This document shows, one piece after another, positions 8,901 to 18,064 of a stretch of DNA of 51,121 nucleotides. The notes below the pieces were generated by a model that saw only the letters and a program-made list of their open reading frames with translations, searched no databases and was not told where the DNA came from. Made by a program: the position numbers and the translations under genes. Source of the DNA: Clostridiales bacterium (GTDB taxonomy: Bacteria; Bacillota; Clostridia; Christensenellales; DTU072); contig JAAYOD010000010.1 in assembly GCA_012520515.1 (NCBI GenBank), positions 1 through 51,121 on the forward strand. The letters run 5' to 3'. The stretch's first letter is position 1. Every line of letters begins with the position of its first letter.

Positions 8901-11900
8901 TTTATCAGTATAGGTTGCTGTAAGCTCTTGCTTGAAGTAAGACTCAATAGAGTAGTTGTACTTAGTAAAGCGGAACTCAATAGCGCCAGCGTTTTCTTCG
9001 CTAAAGTTGCCTGAAGTAAAGGTTCTTAAGCTCACTGTATTTCTGGTAGAAACTCCGTCTTTTACTGTGTCATAGTACTCAATATAGTCGGTATACCTAT
9101 GCAAGTATTTGCCTTGGTCGTAGTTGGCTTGATAGGTTAGTTTAATTAAGTCACCGTGGAAATATTCATAGTCATTGCCGCGGTCATGCTGTTGTTTTGG
9201 TATCCATCTGCCATCTACAAAAATCTCATAGCTGTATCTTGCATAATCATTGCTAAATGAATCTTGAACATTTGCTCCGTCAAAGAATCTAATGTTTTGC
9301 GTAACATCTAGATAATAGGTGTTTTGGTCAAGATTGATAAGGTAATCGTACCTATCTTGCAAAAGGTGGCTAAAGATTGCATTTGGATGATTTGCTCTAG
9401 CATTATCATAGACTGCTTGCGCTGTTGCCACAACTTCATTATTGTACACAATGTCTTTGCCAAGCTCATGCACCATTCCGCTGCCCGATACTATACGGAA
9501 GTTATAGATTCTACCTTCCACAACCTCCATAGTTGTTATTCCATAACTAGTTGTGCTGTTAGTGTCAGTCCAGCTTGTATAGCCGTCCGTTGTCTTTATG
9601 CGGTATTCTATTCTAAATCCGCTTGGCGGAGCTATTGCGTTGCCGTTTGTGTCTACATTTCTTTCCAAAGTGCCAGTTTTATTTTTGTATGTGCCTATGC
9701 CAAATTGGAAGTACACATTGCTTGTAAACCAAGAGTTATCTATTGTATTATCCCAGTTTGTAGACTTAGTACCTCTAATTTCAGACACATAAAGTTCTGG
9801 CAACAAGTTATCTATGCGGATTTCTCTATCCACAAAGCCAGTAAGTCCTGCTTTGCTCTTTGCGTTTACTCTTAGGTTAACAGAGTAAGGTATATAGTAG
9901 TATAGCTCTCCCGATTCTCCATAAGCAATGCTAATGTCGTTTTGAGCAATTCTTGTGCCGTCTTTTAGGAAAGTAATATCTATACCGCTAAATCCAAATT
10001 CAGCATTTACTCTAATTACCACATACCTTGCGTTAGTCCAAGTTGTAGTATAAGGCTGACCATTGTTAAATACACTTTGCGGAGCTTGAGCAAAGCTACC
10101 ATCTGGATTGGTTATGCCTTCAAAGCTTGTCCTTGCCATTAGCGCAAGCACAGGCGCTTTAGTATCTACCTTAATAGCTTTCACAATGAGCTCTTTGCTA
10201 GCTATTTGAGAACCTGAGATATAACGGAATTTATAGCTAATTCCTGCAGTGTCAGAGTTATGCACAAAGGGATTGCTTTGGCATTCAGACCACGCATTCC
10301 ATTTGTCTGTGTTTACATTAAATAGCGCAAACTCTAAAGTAATACCGCTAGCAGGCGTTGTAGCTATTCTAGGCGTTATGCTTACATTGCGGCTAGTCCA
10401 TTCGTTATCAGCAAATTGATATGCGAACGCTTGCTCTGTGGAGTTAAACATATCAAGCGCTATTGTAGTAGATACATTGTTGCTGTTTATATAGCTAATG
10501 TTGGTTTGATTGCTAAACTCTGGCACTTCTTGGTCAATTTGTACCAGCATAACTTTTTCATCTTCGTACACCAATCCTGCGTTGGAAACTATACGGAATT
10601 TATAATAAGCGTTTACTGATTTTTTACCAACATCGGGCTTAATTAGATAGGTAAACTCATTCCCTAAGCTGTCATAAGCGCCTGCATCAGAATCTAGCGG
10701 CGGATTGTTATTCCAAGCAAAGTCCTTAATATTTATCCAGTTACCCCAATTTGCGCCAGATGCATTATTTCTTATAGCAACTTCTACGCGCGCGCCACTC
10801 ATAGTATACTTTGGCGACAAGGTAATAACTACATTATGCTTAGTCCAGTTGGGGCTAGACAAACTGCCGCCATTATAAACTCCGTCCATGGTGCTAGCTT
10901 GATAGCTAGAATTAAAGCTTGGAGTAAGTTGGTCTAGGTTTGGCCTAATCTTATATGTTTGACTCTTGTTGCCTGCCTTGTCTGTTATCTCTATATTGTA
11001 GGTAACAAATTCGCTTAGCGCAAAGTCACCGCCAAACACAATCTCTCCGCCTTGTTCTGTATATGTCTCAAACTTTTGAGAAGCTTCATTATACTTAAAG
11101 AACTTATCATAGCTTCTTCCGCCTACCGTATAGTAGACATGTATGATGTCTATTCCAGAACCGCCTGTATTGTCGGCAGCGTCAAGTACAAGATTTTTAG
11201 GAGTATGATGCCATACTGTCTTTATTTCTCTATACGCGGCATTATTTTCATTTAACGACGGTTTAGTGACATCGATTGCAACATACATCTCACCTTTGGC
11301 TGTCGGCGCAACGCCGCTCTTAGAAAACTGAGCTGGCACATTGTTAGTCGCCTTAAATTTATAGCGGCCATTTTGATTTATGTTAAATACAGCTACCGAA
11401 TTATTGCCGTTTTGTGTGAGCGTAATTGCCTTACCGTCTTTGTCGCGTAAATTAGTGATAGACACATAGTTTTCACTGCCGTCTATATTATAAGAAAGTG
11501 CACCTAGCTTGCTTAGTCCTAACTCTATTGTAAGAGTTATTTGCAAATAAGGCGAATTGGTAAAGTTATTAGCAAAGTCAATTCTGTGCGATGAACCGTC
11601 AACTTTCTTTGCGCTTATAGTAATCTTAGGCACAACTTTGTCTATCTTAGGAATAACTGCGGTAGACTCTTCATAGTTGCCAGCATTATCAAAGACAATG
11701 AACTGATAAGCTATGTTGTTAGTCATAGCGTCAAACTTATATTGTTCCCCGCGGGAATCAGAGCCTACATAGGTAAGCTTAGTACCGCTTGCTTCATATG
11801 CCGCTTTGGTGTTGGCAATTGAGCCGTTTTTGAGATATACATCAGCAACACCGCTTGCGCCGTCAGACACAAACAGATAAGCTAGCACTTCATCATTGGT

Positions 11901-14900
11901 GTAAGTGGTATTAATGTTCATCACTTGACCTGATGTCTTGCTTGTATAACACGAATGCTCAGCGTGTATAACAGGTTTTTTGTTATCGATAAATATATCG
12001 CCTGCCGCCACATAACCAATTGGTCTAGAGTCAGCGTATTCATTAACATTGGACACAATGAAGTAATAATACCTTGACCTTGTTTCTATATCGTTGGATA
12101 GATAGTCGGTATATGTTGCCGTTCTCGGCGATGTGCCAGCTGGGGTGCTGGCAGGTATAACTACGCTAAACTTAGCAATTTCTTGCAAACTTAGCATACC
12201 GCTAAGAGAAGTAGGCGTTCCGCTAACTTTGGTCGTTCCAGCAAAGTTTTTACCAAAGCCCCACGGGTCAGTATCATAACTTGCCTTAAAGTACTGTTGC
12301 ATATCAACGCGATATATCTTAGCCCCCGATGCGCCCCAAGTAAAGCTTAGCGTAATACTAAGCGATTGCGTGGTGGCGTCGCCAGGAAGCTTGCCATCTC
12401 TTAAATAGCTGCCGCCTCCGTGAGAAGCTGCCGTTACGCTTATTCTAGGCGTTGCGGTATCTACCCTGGGCAATACTCTATTGCCGCTAGAGTCTGTATT
12501 TATAGCAATTTGACTTGTTGCGTTTTGGTCAGGTTCTGGCGCATAGTCAATCAATCTAAAGCTGATAGGATTATTATTTGTAGCATTCAAATATCCAAAG
12601 ATGGCTCTATTGCTACGGAATACCTGCTCTCCTGTAAATGAACCGCCCACAGTATTTGCATCGCATTGATAAATTGCATTTTCTCCGGTGCCGTCTTGAT
12701 TGTATAAAACTACCGTTCTAACGCCTGCGCCTGAGCCAGATAAGCTATCGCTTGCTATGACATACATATAAAGCTGTTCATAGGTCCAGACCGCTTTTTC
12801 TGGTGTTAGTCTTGTATAGGTGTAGTTGCCGTCTTGGTTGGTTGCCTTAAAGTAAGCTACAATGCTTGGGTTTGCCAAAGCTTGCGCTTGACTAACTACG
12901 CCTGCGTTGGGGCTTCTAGAGAAGTATACCGCCGTAAGTTCCGGAACATCGACATCTTGCTTAATAATATATCTCTTATTATTACCGTTAAGGTCCTTAT
13001 AATCTATCTTTGTAACGCTGTCATTGAGGTGATTATACTTAGCATAGCTCTTATAAATTCTAAATTCCACAAAGGCGCAACGACTGCCGTCTTGCGGACT
13101 TAATATAAAGGTAGCTGTGCTTGCAGAGCCTAAGTCACCCACAGGCACATAGGGATACTGGTCGCTACTGCCTACTGGGGTAGGATTGGCTGTGTTGGCA
13201 TCTTTTATAGGCACAAGCCTATACTCTACCACCACAGGAGATATGGAAGTTTGCTTAGTTATGGTGTATTTTATACTAAGCTTTGTCCAACCGTTTTCTA
13301 TTGCATTTCTATAATCGCCATAGTAATCATATCCATAAGTGGTGTCCTTAGGAACTTGAATTACTGTGCTTGAAAGTGGGAATGGGTCTACATTATAAGA
13401 TAGCTCAGTAGATTGTTCTTTAAGTTTTATCTGTCTAGCATTACCCACAGCATCTCTAATTTCAATATTATAGATAACATTTTGCCCATAAGTTAGGTCA
13501 TAAATATTTTGAGATGCATTATAGATAGACGCGCCTGATGTCTTATGTTTCATTAGCCGCAAAGTAGGTAAATCATACATCTGGACTGCTAGCAGCGTAA
13601 ATTTATTGTTGGATAAAAGGTCATAGCCTACATCATAGCTATGGCTATAATTAGCATGCTTAACAGTAACGCGCGCTTTTGCTTGTCCACCGCTTAACCA
13701 TGAAGTGCCTTGGCGGTTATCCTCAGTGGTCATATGGGTATCTTTAACATAATAATACGCATAGAAGCTTGTTCCATAATAGGAATTAGCTTGAGTCAAC
13801 AAGTTTTCATTAAGCGCAGGGCCATTTGCATTTTCAATACTGTTCTTAATGCTAAGCAAGTCATTTTTGCCTGCCGCCGCTATTGTAGTGCCAAAACCAA
13901 GCAATTCATAGCTAGGTGCAGTCTTATCCACCTTTACCTTAATGACTATAATGGTATAGTTTGCCCCTGCCGTATCTGTGGCAGCGCCTTTGCCCGACGC
14001 TACTGTCTTTGCGCCGTTTACTATCTTAAAGCTATAATGGTTTATACCTTCGCTAGAATAAGTCTCGTTGATTGATTTTGAGTTATTGTTTTTGTTGTAT
14101 GTGCCGCCTGCAGCAGAAATATCTATGGCGACACGATTGGCATCGCTTAGCGAATTATTGTATCTATATACCGTTGCGCCGCTGCAGCCAAAGGTAAATT
14201 TTATGTGTATGCTTTGGGAAACCGCTGTCCAATCAAACTCATATACCCTAGTAGAACTATTGCCTGCGTATGTGGCTGTGGAGGGCTTAATAAGAGTGCT
14301 TTGGTTTTGCATATATACCGATAAAGTCGGAGTGATATTATCTACAAGAGTAGACACATCTAATGCCGACGAAGCGTTGGGGTTTATTTGCATAGAGCCA
14401 GTAGCTGCGCTAGGCGTCATATCGGTAGAATTGCCCGCCTCATCAATAACTCTGATTCGGTAAGTGGAAGTGACGCAAGAGTTAATGTCTATAGCTCTTA
14501 CAAATGTTGAATCCTTAGAGCCTGAATGCGAAGTATGATATACATAAAGCTCTTGCTGCACTACAGCATGAAGCGGTGTAGACAAAACCTTTTCACTAAG
14601 CACAGTAGCCCCCGAAAGAATCTGTATTCTCTTAACTCCGCTACCGTCATTACGCCCCGTAAATGACTGGTCGTTTGCCGTCACCTTAAACACAAGGTAA
14701 CTTGCGCTTACATAGTCATTTCTGGCATTGCCTAAAGATGCCCCGTTTGCCGCAAACCCTTCCACCATGACATTGGTAAATTGCGGCGCTGTTTCGTCTA
14801 TGTTAGGTTTGTATCTATCTATGTCATCAGACAAATGATTGTACCTAAAACTAGTTCGGGCATTGCCCGACTTATCGGTAAAGGTAAACTTATAATCAGT

Positions 14901-16796
14901 CTGATAGAGTATAGGCACCTCTATAATATACCGATAACAATAATATGTCACTCCGCCCACACTACAAGTACTAGACACATAGCTAGTTCGTCGCATAAAG
15001 GCGCTGCCATCGCCGTTTGTACTGCCCGATGTTGAAGTACTGCTTGTTGGATTAAAGGAAATATTTATAGCCGTTGTACTTCCAGCCCCCGTTCGTGCTG
15101 CGTTACGCGAAAATCTAGTAGTTTCAAGTTTTATATTTGTTATGCCTGCCGCATAAGAGCGCGTGTAAGATAAGTTGCCGTTTGTAGCATAATCAATAAC
15201 GGTTATTTTTAATGTAGCTGGCGCATTGAACCAAGTAGAGCCATCAGGAATGGCGCTTCCGTTAGACCTAGTCACCACCGCGCTTTCTACCACAGGCGCA
15301 ACTTTATCAATGTAGTATAAGCTTACTGTCTTACTAGCTGGAAATCCTACATCATCTAACACTTCAACACTTGCGCTAGAAAAGTTGCTATCTATGCTAT
15401 AGGGGTATTCATACCAGCCTTTTCCTACTTTGCCGTCAATTGTATTAACTGTCTTATTATAGGCAGCTGCGCCGTCTGTTCCTATAGGTAACTGTACTGA
15501 ATTGTTGGGAACAGGGTTGCAAGTAGTTCCGTTATACTTAACCGAAGCTATCCCTGAGCTATATATAGTTCCGCTTGAATAATTGCTAGTGCTTTGATAG
15601 TCTTCTACTTCTATAAAACATCGCACACTACCACTCCACGGCTGCCCTTTGCTAGACGACAGCCCATCTCCAACCAAAATACTTGTAGCCCCCGCTCGCA
15701 CAAACAATACCCTTAATATCTTGGGCGCATATCCGTCTAACTTAAAGTTAGTATAAGACCAGGTGCTGCTGCTGTTATAGTTGTTTGATGTGTCGTATGC
15801 TGATATATAGTAAGTGTATCTATAATCTGCGAAGAAACTAACATTCCAATTTTCAGTAGTTTTAGAAATAGTAGGAGTAATGGAAGAGCCGCTGCGGTAT
15901 GCATAAACGCGGTCTACTTGCACATTATCGTTAACGGTATATTGCACTGAACGCTCGGTCTTAGCCCAACCGCTTATATTAGGATAATAAAAACTAGGGC
16001 TAGAGGTATCTCTGCTTATTAGCTGAAATGATATGGATTCTGCCTGTTGCCCAGGGTATCTACCGCCAATAAGAGAAGTATAATTACAATATCCGCCTGC
16101 AGCTAGACATATATATTTATCATTAGCGCCAAGATTGAAAGTTACAGTTCCACTTTGAGTTTGGTTGTTGCCATTTGTTGTTCTGGAAGCTATTGTGATA
16201 AAACCGCTTAAAAGCGAGCTGCCTGTGTCCACATTCATAGTGCTGCTGCCTTTCTTATATGCAACTTTACGATCTCCGTCATAACCATTTTTAGACCTTA
16301 TTGTTGCTGTTATCTTAACTTGCAACAGTCCTTTTTTCTGTAAATTGTCAGCAACTGAGCCTGCCGTGAATGCAAAGTTAGTTGACGCTGAGCTTATAGT
16401 TACTTTTTGTCTTACCGTACCTGAACCGCCATTGCCAAAATAACCTGCCCCACAATACATTTGATTGCCGTGACTATTGCCGGAATAATAACTGGTCCAA
16501 TATACATTGCTGGTACTAAAAGTTGTATTAACATTATGAGTGCCAAGGGAGGCAAATCGTAATGCAACAACACCCTTGCCGCCTCCAGCCGCGGACCCTG
16601 CTTCAGCCGCTTGCAAATTTTCAGCTGCCTCAGTTTCCAAAACCGTATCCACTATATCCTTGTTGCCCAAAGCCGCCCCGCCAAAAAGGGCAACACACAC
16701 CATCAACAAGGAAAAGCCAAGTGCAAAAATTACTTTGGCTATCTTGTGCATACCATTGTCTTTATTCTTTTTAGTTTTACATGATGTGTTTCTCAT
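5976..16796 (-). CDS. Giant exported protein with Ig-like repeats and C-terminal GLUG repeats
   Basis: 3606 residues without interruption. A basic N-terminus and hydrophobic stretch (about 18-44) form a signal peptide. Residues about 85-260 form a glycine/serine-rich first domain. From about 265 to 2480 there are about 15 Ig-like repeats of 100-165 residues, each opening with a phrase like VDKTAP, APVVES, TPTLSV, VPKITI or LPELYV and often closing with D.AGN (DKAGNKSQ, DEAGNST, DNAGNY). Repeats begin near 265, 355, 500, 669, 821, 959, 1139, 1284, 1447, 1607, 1721, 1843, 1957, 2090, 2213 and 2332. After a linker domain, about 2780-3606 carries GLUG-type repeats (GGLAGYT, GGVVGNA, GGLVGQA, GGIVGQA, IGGYVGK). 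No LPXTG, SLH, choline-binding or C-terminal membrane segment is present, so attachment is unexplained. AAAGGAG lies 7 bases before the ATG. Function inferred: adhesin or surface-layer component. Confidence 0.85.
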   Translation of the reverse strand: MRNTSCKTKKNKDNGMHKIAKVIFALGFSLLMVCVALFGGAALGNKDIVDTVLETEAAENLQAAEAGSAAGGGKGVVALRFASLGTHNVNTTFSTSNVYWTSYYSGNSHGNQMYCGAGYFGNGGSGTVRQKVTISSASTNFAFTAGSVADNLQKKGLLQVKITATIRSKNGYDGDRKVAYKKGSSTMNVDTGSSLLSGFITIASRTTNGNNQTQSGTVTFNLGANDKYICLAAGGYCNYTSLIGGRYPGQQAESISFQLISRDTSSPSFYYPNISGWAKTERSVQYTVNDNVQVDRVYAYRSGSSITPTISKTTENWNVSFFADYRYTYYISAYDTSNNYNSSSTWSYTNFKLDGYAPKILRVLFVRAGATSILVGDGLSSSKGQPWSGSVRCFIEVEDYQSTSNYSSGTIYSSGIASVKYNGTTCNPVPNNSVQLPIGTDGAAAYNKTVNTIDGKVGKGWYEYPYSIDSNFSSASVEVLDDVGFPASKTVSLYYIDKVAPVVESAVVTRSNGSAIPDGSTWFNAPATLKITVIDYATNGNLSYTRSYAAGITNIKLETTRFSRNAARTGAGSTTAINISFNPTSSTSTSGSTNGDGSAFMRRTSYVSSTCSVGGVTYYCYRYIIEVPILYQTDYKFTFTDKSGNARTSFRYNHLSDDIDRYKPNIDETAPQFTNVMVEGFAANGASLGNARNDYVSASYLVFKVTANDQSFTGRNDGSGVKRIQILSGATVLSEKVLSTPLHAVVQQELYVYHTSHSGSKDSTFVRAIDINSCVTSTYRIRVIDEAGNSTDMTPSAATGSMQINPNASSALDVSTLVDNITPTLSVYMQNQSTLIKPSTATYAGNSSTRVYEFDWTAVSQSIHIKFTFGCSGATVYRYNNSLSDANRVAIDISAAGGTYNKNNNSKSINETYSSEGINHYSFKIVNGAKTVASGKGAATDTAGANYTIIVIKVKVDKTAPSYELLGFGTTIAAAGKNDLLSIKNSIENANGPALNENLLTQANSYYGTSFYAYYYVKDTHMTTEDNRQGTSWLSGGQAKARVTVKHANYSHSYDVGYDLLSNNKFTLLAVQMYDLPTLRLMKHKTSGASIYNASQNIYDLTYGQNVIYNIEIRDAVGNARQIKLKEQSTELSYNVDPFPLSSTVIQVPKDTTYGYDYYGDYRNAIENGWTKLSIKYTITKQTSISPVVVEYRLVPIKDANTANPTPVGSSDQYPYVPVGDLGSASTATFILSPQDGSRCAFVEFRIYKSYAKYNHLNDSVTKIDYKDLNGNNKRYIIKQDVDVPELTAVYFSRSPNAGVVSQAQALANPSIVAYFKATNQDGNYTYTRLTPEKAVWTYEQLYMYVIASDSLSGSGAGVRTVVLYNQDGTGENAIYQCDANTVGGSFTGEQVFRSNRAIFGYLNATNNNPISFRLIDYAPEPDQNATSQIAINTDSSGNRVLPRVDTATPRISVTAASHGGGSYLRDGKLPGDATTQSLSITLSFTWGASGAKIYRVDMQQYFKASYDTDPWGFGKNFAGTTKVSGTPTSLSGMLSLQEIAKFSVVIPASTPAGTSPRTATYTDYLSNDIETRSRYYYFIVSNVNEYADSRPIGYVAAGDIFIDNKKPVIHAEHSCYTSKTSGQVMNINTTYTNDEVLAYLFVSDGASGVADVYLKNGSIANTKAAYEASGTKLTYVGSDSRGEQYKFDAMTNNIAYQFIVFDNAGNYEESTAVIPKIDKVVPKITISAKKVDGSSHRIDFANNFTNSPYLQITLTIELGLSKLGALSYNIDGSENYVSITNLRDKDGKAITLTQNGNNSVAVFNINQNGRYKFKATNNVPAQFSKSGVAPTAKGEMYVAIDVTKPSLNENNAAYREIKTVWHHTPKNLVLDAADNTGGSGIDIIHVYYTVGGRSYDKFFKYNEASQKFETYTEQGGEIVFGGDFALSEFVTYNIEITDKAGNKSQTYKIRPNLDQLTPSFNSSYQASTMDGVYNGGSLSSPNWTKHNVVITLSPKYTMSGARVEVAIRNNASGANWGNWINIKDFAWNNNPPLDSDAGAYDSLGNEFTYLIKPDVGKKSVNAYYKFRIVSNAGLVYEDEKVMLVQIDQEVPEFSNQTNISYINSNNVSTTIALDMFNSTEQAFAYQFADNEWTSRNVSITPRIATTPASGITLEFALFNVNTDKWNAWSECQSNPFVHNSDTAGISYKFRYISGSQIASKELIVKAIKVDTKAPVLALMARTSFEGITNPDGSFAQAPQSVFNNGQPYTTTWTNARYVVIRVNAEFGFSGIDITFLKDGTRIAQNDISIAYGESGELYYYIPYSVNLRVNAKSKAGLTGFVDREIRIDNLLPELYVSEIRGTKSTNWDNTIDNSWFTSNVYFQFGIGTYKNKTGTLERNVDTNGNAIAPPSGFRIEYRIKTTDGYTSWTDTNSTTSYGITTMEVVEGRIYNFRIVSGSGMVHELGKDIVYNNEVVATAQAVYDNARANHPNAIFSHLLQDRYDYLINLDQNTYYLDVTQNIRFFDGANVQDSFSNDYARYSYEIFVDGRWIPKQQHDRGNDYEYFHGDLIKLTYQANYDQGKYLHRYTDYIEYYDTVKDGVSTRNTVSLRTFTSGNFSEENAGAIEFRFTKYNYSIESYFKQELTATYTDKVAYVQSYRQTPGATFASKVDIKYYYKQGNDNVSISLGTELSYKNMQTNQVQQGNISIYGNDSLGGYMITAMLDHEVNRESFIIKNPNDILLVKYFTLDGSNPYKINDQNDLEMISSYYYDSYNAETLTLNEKVTYLSGKFIQLNDIALSAEFEPIGEFSGSYNGNGKTITFASVTEADSTFGLFTAVCGSVNNLAEVSNLAISVPHLIVNNAKDVGILAGSIENARINNIWISAKLTIDTALSNANIGGLAGYTNNAQIGAFGPNFIDVRMYHNGNALGNVIAQGTAIGGVVGNAGQNTYLFNTYTFGSMEIYGVESSIDAGAVIGVLAAYLTEGNVDNFFADNYYLKGNAFVNGVSVDNFVGRDNSVRPVVSATRLLYSDFVQLSNTIVGRTIRDSILLKLYADFGMEVREEDSHFVYANGLGTPSDMLMISTVDQLETINEYVMLNYKLAGDIDMTGFNQSIAANKVFTGVLDGKNGQDAMLTNFTGGIYQGYYGLFANLDGTVQNIVFDDLKIDIEYADTDNLYMGLVAAKSYANANVNNIIAIGIVKIDAPYSNVVAGGLVGQAQFGYIYNIFNMANIKVTAKELSLGGIVGQAAGTVLVNYEDVSDAIFSLARVEGIHTGFGDVGAIVGSGSVLEVMSDMQKVFALLDNTYTNGSLNNRTVGSSTVNSAVLTTFGNTAMRSVAVSDGNLFNEVFVTRNLYPLQGISQNLSSTVGADLDNPFKISTEEDFKYINNALYAYYRIVAPNNRIMFNNFETIGEGLFFTGRIDGKTAESGSAEEGEVVSLDGVSDALIYYNLGSISDLSINVNYTKTLQNNQNADFGTVAKYNKGTIRNVIVSGDIVINGGNSVTVSGFVGVDYGGTIDNSSIKNSISSVNITVNRANTIYIGGYVGKVTGTTTVSFAIGQGNINIVDCPSYYAGWLIGRVEGSLDIDLSIIQSYAYTINIAEDGVSYPPIVSTIENYTGINKN

Positions 16797-16890
16797 AATA
16801 GGCTCCTTTTTTTTGGCTTTTTTTGGATACTGTCTATGTGTGTTTTTTGGTCTTTATCAACTATTTTTTAATAAAGAATATATTTTATAT

Positions 16891-16910
16891 TTACGCCCGC
16901 GCACGCGTAA
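16891..16910 (-). promoter_or_regulatory. GC-rich hairpin in the leader of the giant gene
   Basis: TTACGC (16891-16896) and GCGTAA (16905-16910) pair around an 8-base GC-rich loop. It is an isolated GC block in an AT-rich leader of about 140 bases between the promoter and the ATG at 16796. No known riboswitch class fits. The stretch 16797-17097 holds no gene, only this, the promoter, and a dyad at 17026-17042. Confidence 0.4.
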
Positions 16911-16943
16911 GGCGAAATAGAAAAGATACTCTTTCCCACTATC

Positions 16944-16973
16944 ATTATATTATCTTACAGACCGTTATGTCAA
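16944..16973 (-). promoter_or_regulatory. Sigma-A promoter of the giant surface-protein gene
   Basis: Reverse strand TTGACA (16973-16968) and TATAAT (16949-16944), both perfect, 18-bp spacer. Predicted start near 16937, giving a leader of about 140 bases. Confidence 0.82.
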
Positions 16974-17025
16974 CAGTAAAAAATTTTGAACAAAAAAACA
17001 ATGCCAAAAATACCCATTTTGAGCC

Positions 17026-17042
17026 ATATAGCTATGCTATAT
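17026..17042. repeat. Dyad upstream of the giant gene promoter
   Basis: ATATAGC (17026-17032) and GCTATAT (17036-17042) form a 7-bp inverted repeat with a 3-base centre, about 53 bp upstream of the -35 box. It lies 56 bp after the rsmA stop and lacks a T run on the reverse strand, so it is more like an operator than a terminator. Confidence 0.35.
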
Positions 17043-17097
17043 CAAATAAAACTACTAATATTTTTACAAAAAAATTACTATTTTTTTACTTTGCAAA

Positions 17098-17946
17098 CTA
17101 CTTATTTTCACTCTCTTTTAACACTTTTTTGAGCTGAAAAGCCAGTTTGCAAAACTCTTCAGGGCTTAGTTTTTCCCCCCTGATATTTGCTTCAAAACCA
17201 AGGTTTTCTAGCAAAGCTTGACTGTCTTTTCTAGATAAACTAAAGGTAGCAATAAGGTTATTTGCAAGGGTTTTTCTACGCCACATAAACGCGCTTTTTA
17301 TTACTTTTTTTACAAAATTTATGTCCTTGCAGTTGTACTTGTCGCCCACTATATCAATATGGACAAGGGCGCTATCGACATTTGGCTTAGGGAAAAATAA
17401 CTGTTTTGGTATATTTCTTGTAATATAAGCGTTTGCTTGAAGCGCAATAACGGCAGTAATTGCGCCGTATGACTGCGTGTTTTTTTTAGCTACCAACCTT
17501 TGCGCCACTTCTTTTTGCATCATAAGAGTAAGACTTTTTATATCAAGGCTACTTTCAAAAAAGCGCATAATAAGCGGTGTGGTTATATAGTAGGGCAAGT
17601 TAGCAACTACTTTAAACGGACCTTTTACAATGTCCTTTATTTGCTCATCTGCAAGCTTTAACACATCGGCAAAAACCAGTTCAACATTGTCTAAGCCTTG
17701 CAAGGTTTGGCTAAGTATGGGTTTAAGGTTATAGTCTACTTCAAAAGCTATTACTTTTTTACACACCTTACTAAGAGCCATTGTCAAACTGCCGGCTCCT
17801 GCCCCTATCTCAACTACGGTATCCTTTTTTTCTATACCTGCATCACCAACTATTGCGCTGAGTAAATTTTTATCAGTGATAAAATTTTGTCCAAGCGCTT
17901 TATTGTAGCGGAAGTTGTGCGCTATAAGTATATCTTTAATTTCCAT
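17098..17946 (-). CDS. rsmA: 16S rRNA dimethyladenosine transferase
   Basis: 282 residues, a normal RsmA/KsgA length. The opening NKALGQNFITD, the SAM-binding loop VVEIGAGAGSL (about 44-54), and the catalytic NLPYYITTP (about 116-124) are all intact. FFPKPNVDSALV and the C-terminal helical domain are also present. The family dimethylates two adjacent adenosines near the 3' end of 16S rRNA during small-subunit maturation. The GAGGT ribosome site 8 bases upstream supports the start at 17946. Transcribed in the same direction as metG-tatD but separated from them by a hairpin. Confidence 0.95.
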   Translation of the reverse strand: MEIKDILIAHNFRYNKALGQNFITDKNLLSAIVGDAGIEKKDTVVEIGAGAGSLTMALSKVCKKVIAFEVDYNLKPILSQTLQGLDNVELVFADVLKLADEQIKDIVKGPFKVVANLPYYITTPLIMRFFESSLDIKSLTLMMQKEVAQRLVAKKNTQSYGAITAVIALQANAYITRNIPKQLFFPKPNVDSALVHIDIVGDKYNCKDINFVKKVIKSAFMWRRKTLANNLIATFSLSRKDSQALLENLGFEANIRGEKLSPEEFCKLAFQLKKVLKESENK

Positions 17947-18024
17947 TATTTACCTCAAACTATTTTACACTTTCTAGTATATACTATGGGTATACTAAAG
18001 ATAAAATCTAGATATACAAAAGAT

Positions 18025-18050
18025 AAAACGGCAAACAATTTAGCCGTTTT
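18025..18050 (-). terminator. Terminator after tatD
   Basis: AAAACGGC (18025-18032) and GCCGTTTT (18043-18050) form an 8-bp stem with a 10-base loop, 15 bp past the tatD stop. On the reverse strand it is followed by ATCTTTTG, a moderate T run. Confidence 0.65.
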
Positions 18051-18064
18051 ATTTTTGTTTATGG

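Noticed and set aside
9324-9875. 183-codon plus-strand frame inside the giant gene (and similar frames at 8005-8418, 14068-14463, 16540-16920)
   Set aside because: Antisense shadows of a continuous, motif-rich reverse gene; no ribosome sites and no recognisable protein features.
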